This document shows, piece after piece, positions 58,954-64,000 of a stretch of DNA of 64,000 nt. The notes below the pieces were generated by a model. That model ran no database searches, had not been told where the DNA came from, and saw only the letters and a program-made list of their open reading frames with translations. The stretch comes from Ensifer adhaerens (lineage in GTDB: Bacteria; Pseudomonadota; Alphaproteobacteria; Rhizobiales; Rhizobiaceae). Every line of letters starts with the position of its first letter. Within the stretch, counting starts at the first letter, position 1. The translations under genes were made by a program, and so were the position numbers. Location of the stretch: the NCBI RefSeq assembly GCF_002007205.1, contig NZ_LAZS01000005.1, positions 62,001 to 126,000 of the forward strand. The letters run 5' to 3'.

Positions 58954-59285
58954 TTTTGCGAGTCGAAACAGCGGCTTGTGCGCCCAAGTTGGCGAGCCGA
59001 TTCAGGCCGTTCACAGGTTGATTCAGGAAACGGTGGCGGGTGTGGCAGCCCCTCACCCTAGCCCTCTCCCCGCAAGCGGGGAGAGGGGACGAGGTCTACC
59101 GCCTGCCTCGATGGCTCTGGTCGCGTAGGTTCGAAAACCAAGGGCAATTGGGCGGCAAGGGTGCGGCTTGCGTCCTTCTCCCCGCGCGCGGGGAGAAGGT
59201 GGCGGCAGCCGGATGAGGGGCAAGCCCTCACCGGGCGGATGAGGGGTAGCCGCGACGAAGAGACATTGGGCGGGCCGCCCGGGGA
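58954..59285. repeat. 332-bp gap with a RIME-like element (59,049-59,220)
   Basis: CCCCTCA at 59,049-59,055 and TGAGGGG at 59,214-59,220 bound the hairpins CCCTCTCCCCGC-AA-GCGGGGAGAGGG and CCTTCTCCCCGC-GC-GCGGGGAGAAGG. The element separates the convergent LtrA and lumazine synthase genes. No gene is supported. Confidence 0.8.
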
Positions 59286-60029
<744 letters not shown>

Positions 60030-60087
60030 TCAAACGCACGGTGCGACGAAAATGCCGGAAATCACGACAGATTTTTCCAGTGTTTGG

Positions 60088-60116
60088 AGCCATCGGAAGA
60101 AATCGTTCCGATGGCT
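60088..60116 (-). terminator. Stem-loop after the ABC ATPase gene
   Basis: AGCCATCGGAA and TTCCGATGGCT form an 11-bp perfect stem with a 7-nt loop, 10 bp beyond the ATPase stop. There is no strong T-run on the minus strand. It probably marks the 3' end of the importer operon. Confidence 0.6.
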
Positions 60117-60126
60117 TCCAATCCGC

Positions 60127-61188
60127 TTACTCGCGGATGACCAAGAGGTCCTTGGCGGCAAAGCGCAGCGTGACATTGTCGCCGGAGACCGGCGGGGCCA
60201 CGCCCGGATTGTTGAACATGTCGAAGGAGATGACGTCGCCGCCGACGCGAAGGCGGGTGCGGATGACCGAGCCGAGGAAGCTCGTCGAGACGACTTCGCC
60301 GGCCAGCGCCGTATCGCCCTTGGCGCCCTCGGCAATCGAGCCTGCCTCCGGGCGCAGCGCCAGCGAAATGCTGTCGCCGCCCTTCATGCCGGCAATCGGA
60401 TCCTTCAATGCGATCTGCTGGTTGCCGATCGTGACAGCACCTGCTGCCGGATCCGCGACCTTGCCCTCGATGATGCTGAGCGTGCCGACGAAGGACGCGA
60501 CGAAGCGCGTCGACGGCGTATTGTAGATCTCGAAGGGGGTGCCGATCTGGTCGGCGCGGCCGGCGTTCATGACGACGATGCGGTCGGAGATCGACAGCGC
60601 CTCTTCCTGGTCGTGGGTAACGAAGACCGTGGTGATGCCGAGCTGCTGCTGGATCTGCCGGATTTCCTCGCGCAGCGACACGCGGATCTTCGCGTCGAGC
60701 GCCGAAAGCGGCTCGTCGAGCAGCAGCACCTGCGGCTTGACCGCAATGGCGCGGGCAAGCGCAACGCGCTGCTGCTGGCCGCCGGAGAGCTGGTAGGGGA
60801 AGCGGTCCGCCAGGTGCTCAAGCTTGATCAGCCCGAGCATCTGCTTCACCCTCGCGTCGGTCTCCGACTTGTCTGTGCCCGCGACCTTGAGGCCGAAGGC
60901 GACGTTGTCATGCACGTTCATGTTGGGAAACAGCGCATAGGCCTGGAACACCATGCCGATGTTGCGCTGGTTGGGCTTGAGCGAATTCTGGTCGCGGCCG
61001 TTGATGACGATCTTGCCGCTGGTAGGGCTTTCGAAGCCGGCGATCATGCGCAGGACCGTGGTCTTGCCGCAGCCCGATGGCCCGAGGAACGAGACGAACT
61101 CGCCCTTTTCGATGTCCATGTTGAAATCGTGCACGACGTGAACCGGGCCGAAGGACTTCTTGATGCTGGTGAGTGACAGGAAACTCAT
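60127..61188 (-). CDS. ABC transporter ATP-binding protein, PotA/AfuC type
   Basis: 353 residues with canonical motifs: GPSGCGKTTV, LSGGQQQRVALARAI, LLLDEPLSALDAK and VTHDQEEAL. A C-terminal TOBE domain covers about 270-350. It is the last gene of an operon ordered binding protein, permease, permease, ATPase. All catalytic residues are intact, in contrast to the polyol ATPases. Systems of this layout carry polyamines, iron, thiamine or aminoethylphosphonate, and the substrate cannot be fixed here. Confidence 0.92.
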   Translation of the reverse strand: MSFLSLTSIKKSFGPVHVVHDFNMDIEKGEFVSFLGPSGCGKTTVLRMIAGFESPTSGKIVINGRDQNSLKPNQRNIGMVFQAYALFPNMNVHDNVAFGLKVAGTDKSETDARVKQMLGLIKLEHLADRFPYQLSGGQQQRVALARAIAVKPQVLLLDEPLSALDAKIRVSLREEIRQIQQQLGITTVFVTHDQEEALSISDRIVVMNAGRADQIGTPFEIYNTPSTRFVASFVGTLSIIEGKVADPAAGAVTIGNQQIALKDPIAGMKGGDSISLALRPEAGSIAEGAKGDTALAGEVVSTSFLGSVIRTRLRVGGDVISFDMFNNPGVAPPVSGDNVTLRFAAKDLLVIRE

Positions 61189-61199
61189 GGGTGCGGTCC

Positions 61200-61982
61200 T
61201 CAGGCCTTAGGAGGCGCGCTTTTCTGGAAGCGCGAGACGAGCTGGATGAGGCCGAGGCAGCCCCAGGTGATGCCGAATGCGATGACGGCGAGTGCTGCCG
61301 GCTCATAGGCGCGGTTGGCGCCCAAGAGCTGCATGTACGGGCCGAAGGCCGGGCGGTTGAGCAGGGCCGCCATGGTGAACTCGCCGATGACGATGGCAAA
61401 GGTCAGGAAGGCGCCCGAGAGCACCGCGACCAGCACGTTCGGCAGGATGATCTTGGCAAGGATCGTCGCCCAGCCGGCGCCGAGGCTCTGGGCGGCTTCG
61501 GTCAGCGTGGCGACGTCGATGGTGCGAAGCCCGGTATCGACGGCGCGGTACATGTAGGGAAGCGCGAGCGTCGCATAGCCGAACATCAGGAGGATGTTGG
61601 TGCCGGTCAGCGAGCCCGTCAGCGGCAGCCAGCTCGAGGTGTTGTAGAGCCGGATATAGCCGAAGACGATGACGATCGCCGGGATGACCAGCGGCAAGAG
61701 CGTGATGAACTCGATCACGGGGCGCAGCCGCGGCAGCTTGAGCCGGACCCAATAGGCTGTCGGTACGACGAGCAGCACGCCGAAGAGAATGGTGAACAGT
61801 GCCTGCATCACCGAATAGGTGAAGGTCTCCTGGAAGCGCGGATCGGCGAAGACCTTCTGGTAGGCGTCGAAGGAATATTCGCCGCGGCGCATCTTGAGCG
61901 AGAAGTTGGTCATGCCGATGAGCGGCAGGGTGAAATAGAGGAGGCCGAAAACGAGGGCTCCCCAGGCCCAGATCTTCTTCAT
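61200..61982 (-). CDS. ABC transporter permease (PotC-like)
   Basis: 260 residues from the ATG at 61,982, which overlaps the previous stop by ATGA. The longer open frame to 62,300 is a shadow of the upstream permease. It has six membrane segments starting IWAWGALVFGLLYFTLPLIG, and the coupling loop EAAQSLGAGWATILAKIILP (about 175-194). It is the second pore subunit of the importer. The ATPase gene follows after 11 bp. Confidence 0.9.
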   Translation of the reverse strand: MKKIWAWGALVFGLLYFTLPLIGMTNFSLKMRRGEYSFDAYQKVFADPRFQETFTYSVMQALFTILFGVLLVVPTAYWVRLKLPRLRPVIEFITLLPLVIPAIVIVFGYIRLYNTSSWLPLTGSLTGTNILLMFGYATLALPYMYRAVDTGLRTIDVATLTEAAQSLGAGWATILAKIILPNVLVAVLSGAFLTFAIVIGEFTMAALLNRPAFGPYMQLLGANRAYEPAALAVIAFGITWGCLGLIQLVSRFQKSAPPKA

Positions 61983-62860
61983 TTCAGCCACCTTTCGCTG
62001 CGGCTGCGCAGCCAGATGTAGATCGCGTTGGCGATGCCGGTGACGACGATCATGCCGAAGGCGAGCGCGTAACCGAGGTGCGGATTGCCGAGCACGTCGC
62101 CGCGGATCTGGGCAAAGAGCAGGATCGGCACGATCGACAGCGACGAGCCGGTGAGCGCGATCGCCGTCGCAACGGCGCCGAAGGCATTGGCGAAAAGCAG
62201 CGCCAGCGTGCCGAGCAGCGACGGAAGCAGGATCGGGAAGGCGACCATGCGCCAGTATTGCAGGCCGGTGGCGCCGAGGATTTCGGCTGCCTCGCGCCAT
62301 TCGCGCTTCAGACCGTCGAGCGCCGGCGTGATGATCAGGATCATCAGCGGGATCTGGAAGAACAGATAGGTGATCGTCAGCCCCCAGAAGGAGAGCAGGT
62401 TGAAGCCGAGCATCCTCAGATCAAAGCCGAAATTCGAGCGCAGGAAGACGGTGACGATGCCCACCGGGCCGAGCGTTGCCAGGAAGGCGAAGGCAAGCGG
62501 CACGCCGGCAAAGTTGGAGGCGACGCCGGAGAAAGTCAGGAGCGGGCCGCGGATCCCTTTCGGCAGGCCGCCGAAGACGATGGCGGACGCCATGGCAAAG
62601 CCGATCAGGCAGCCGAGAAGGGCCGAGGCGATGCTGATCTTGATCGAGATCCAGTAGGCCGCAAGGATCGACGGCGTGAACAGGCCGCGGATGTTTTCGA
62701 GCGTGAAGCTGCCATCCGGCGTCTGAAATGCGCCGACCACGATCTTCATCGTCGGCAGAAGCAGGAACAGCGTCACGAAGGCGGCGAAGGGAAGAATGCC
62801 CAGCCAGTGAAGCGGTAGGCGACGCGCCGGAGGGCTGGCGTCGGGTTTAGCAGATGACAT
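61979..62860 (-). CDS. ABC transporter permease (PotB-like)
   Basis: 293 residues. The first membrane segment is LGILPFAAFVTLFLLLPTMK, and the EAA loop reads EAAEILGATGLQYWRMVAFP (about 193-212). It pairs with the PotC-like subunit. The gene follows the binding-protein gene by about 180 bp, across a strong stem-loop, which may give more binding protein than permease. Confidence 0.9.
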   Translation of the reverse strand: MSSAKPDASPPARRLPLHWLGILPFAAFVTLFLLLPTMKIVVGAFQTPDGSFTLENIRGLFTPSILAAYWISIKISIASALLGCLIGFAMASAIVFGGLPKGIRGPLLTFSGVASNFAGVPLAFAFLATLGPVGIVTVFLRSNFGFDLRMLGFNLLSFWGLTITYLFFQIPLMILIITPALDGLKREWREAAEILGATGLQYWRMVAFPILLPSLLGTLALLFANAFGAVATAIALTGSSLSIVPILLFAQIRGDVLGNPHLGYALAFGMIVVTGIANAIYIWLRSRSERWLK

Positions 62861-62996
62861 TCCGTTCGCGCCCCTGAAGCCGCGTTGTCGACGCGGGCGT
62901 TATCGATTGTTGCAAGCAGAAGCGGGACGAAGAGGAAGCAGCGCATGGCTCCCAGATCTCGCTCCAAAGACTTGAATTTCTTACGAATAACCTATG

Positions 62997-63024
62997 CGCC
63001 CCGACCGGAAAACCGGTCGGGGCG
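62997..63024 (-). terminator. Strong stem-loop between binding-protein and permease genes
   Basis: CGCCCCGACCGG and CCGGTCGGGGCG form a perfect 12-bp stem with a 4-nt loop, 18 bp after the binding-protein stop. The position is typical for an element that stabilises or partially terminates a binding-protein transcript. Confidence 0.7.
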
Positions 63025-63042
63025 ACAGGACTGTGGAAAGGC

Positions 63043-64000
63043 TTACTGGACGTTCGCGCCGACGACGGAGTCCCAGCCGCCGGTGACGGCAGCCTTGTTG
63101 GCTTCGACTTCTTCGTTCGTCGGGAAGTAGGCCTTTTCGTAGGCGGCTGCCGGCGGCAGGGCGTCGATCAGGTCCTGCGGAACCTTGCCGGCCTTGACCA
63201 TGGCGTTGAAGCGTACCGGGTGGCAGAAGCCCTTGAGCCAGCCGAGCTGACCTTCATCCGAATAGAGGTGCTCCATCCACAGCTTGGCAGCGTTCGGGTG
63301 CGGCGCATAGGCCGAGATGCCCTGAACGTAGACGCCGGCGAGAACTTCGCCTGCCGGAACGACGACTTCGGTCGGCGGGTTGCCGTTGAGCGTCTTTGCC
63401 CAGCCGAGGGCGTTGTAGTCCCAGGCAACGACGATCGGGGTCGAGCCCTGCGCGAGCGTGCCGGACTTGCCGATAACCGGAACGAAGTTGCCGGCCTTGT
63501 TGAGCTCCGCGAAGTAGCCGAGGCCCGCTTCACCGGCTTCCTTGCCGGCCTTTGCACCCTTGGCGAGGCCAGCGGCGAGAACGCCGAGGATCGCCTGGTT
63601 CGAGGCGCGCGGGTCACCGGCAAGGGCGACCTGTCCGGCATATTCCGGCTTCAGGAGGTCCTCCCAGCTCTTCGGCGCGTTCTGGACGAGGTCCTTGTTC
63701 ACCAGGAACGACATCACGCCGTAATAGTCGCCGTACCAGAAGCCTTCCGGGTCCTTCAGGTTGTCCGGGATCTCGTCCCAGGTCGAAACCTTGTAGGGCT
63801 GTAGCAGGCCTTCGGCCTTCATGGACGGGCCGAAGGAGAGGCCGACGTCGACGACGTCAGGAGCCTGCGGGCCCTTGTTGTCCTTGTTCGCCTTGACGGC
63901 TTCGACTTCGTCGGCCGAGCCGGCATCCGGGTTCAGTTCGTTGACCTGGATTTCCGGATACTTGGCCTTGAAGGCGGCGATGACGTCGCCATAGCCGCAC
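63043..64000 (-). CDS. ABC transporter substrate-binding protein (partial, N-terminus off the right edge)
   Basis: About 318 residues of the C-terminal part are visible. The frame is open to the edge and reads CGYGDVIAAFKAKYPEIQVN at the entry, so the ATG at 63,822 is internal, not the start. Features are PDVVDVGLSFGPSMKAEGLL, WYGDYYGVMSFLVNKDLVQN and a conserved Trp in VVAWDYNALGW. It belongs to the COG1840-like group of periplasmic receptors. It heads the operon with two permeases and an ATPase. The ligand is unknown; the signal peptide lies outside the window. Confidence 0.88.
   Translation of the reverse strand, partial: CGYGDVIAAFKAKYPEIQVNELNPDAGSADEVEAVKANKDNKGPQAPDVVDVGLSFGPSMKAEGLLQPYKVSTWDEIPDNLKDPEGFWYGDYYGVMSFLVNKDLVQNAPKSWEDLLKPEYAGQVALAGDPRASNQAILGVLAAGLAKGAKAGKEAGEAGLGYFAELNKAGNFVPVIGKSGTLAQGSTPIVVAWDYNALGWAKTLNGNPPTEVVVPAGEVLAGVYVQGISAYAPHPNAAKLWMEHLYSDEGQLGWLKGFCHPVRFNAMVKAGKVPQDLIDALPPAAAYEKAYFPTNEEVEANKAAVTGGWDSVVGANVQ

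Overview
The window looks like a stretch of a Rhizobiaceae genome, most likely Ensifer/Sinorhizobium or a close relative. The evidence is the high GC content, wobble positions rich in G and C, six composite palindromic elements resembling rhizobial intergenic mosaic (RIME-type) repeats, an ery-type polyol locus, a carnitine locus, and a type II lumazine synthase behind an FMN riboswitch. No rRNA, tRNA, transposase or CRISPR array was seen. The genes are almost all catabolic operons, each with its own ABC importer and regulator.

Region 1 (1-14,100) holds a CocE-type hydrolase cut by the left edge, two closely related family 5 (peptide-type) binding proteins, a full DppBCDF-like importer with fused ATPases, four regulators or small regulatory proteins, a secreted PAAR-like protein, and an alpha/beta hydrolase with Cys in place of the nucleophilic Ser.

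Region 2 (14,400-22,750) is a gamma-butyrobetaine/carnitine module. It encodes an enoyl-CoA hydratase, an NDP-forming acyl-CoA ligase, an acyl-CoA dehydrogenase, an L-carnitine dehydrogenase fused to a thioesterase, a dehydrocarnitine-cleaving BKACE enzyme and a divergent GlxA/CdhR-type activator. The likely products are glycine betaine and an acetoacetyl unit.

Region 3 (23,050-32,200) is the most striking part. A histidine ammonia-lyase homologue without the MIO-forming Ala-Ser-Gly, a urocanase homologue without the active-site Cys, a DUF917 protein (thiohydantoin desulfurase family), a hydantoinase-like amidohydrolase and an M20 carbamoylase stand in one run behind a LysR regulator with two HTH domains. 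This gene set matches the five-step pathway from ergothioneine through thiourocanate, a thiohydantoin, a hydantoin and N-carbamoylglutamate to glutamate. With region 2 it makes an island for trimethylammonium compounds.

Region 4 (32,500-40,000) carries a methyltransferase, a small exported protein, and a Pot-type importer operon ending in an SDR enzyme, with a divergent LuxR regulator. This importer is a candidate for uptake of the region 3 substrate.

Region 5 (40,200-57,600) is an erythritol/polyol locus. It holds an EryD-like SorC regulator, a five-gene Mpt/Glp-type importer with two different, complementarily degenerate ATPases, EryA, a 2-hydroxyacid dehydrogenase, EryB, a class II aldolase, a second FGGY kinase, a HAD phosphatase, EryC, an EryR-like DeoR repressor, and EryH/EryI-type isomerases.

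Region 6 (57,600-64,000) has an LtrA-family membrane protein, ribH2 with its FMN riboswitch, and most of another ABC importer whose binding protein runs off the right edge.
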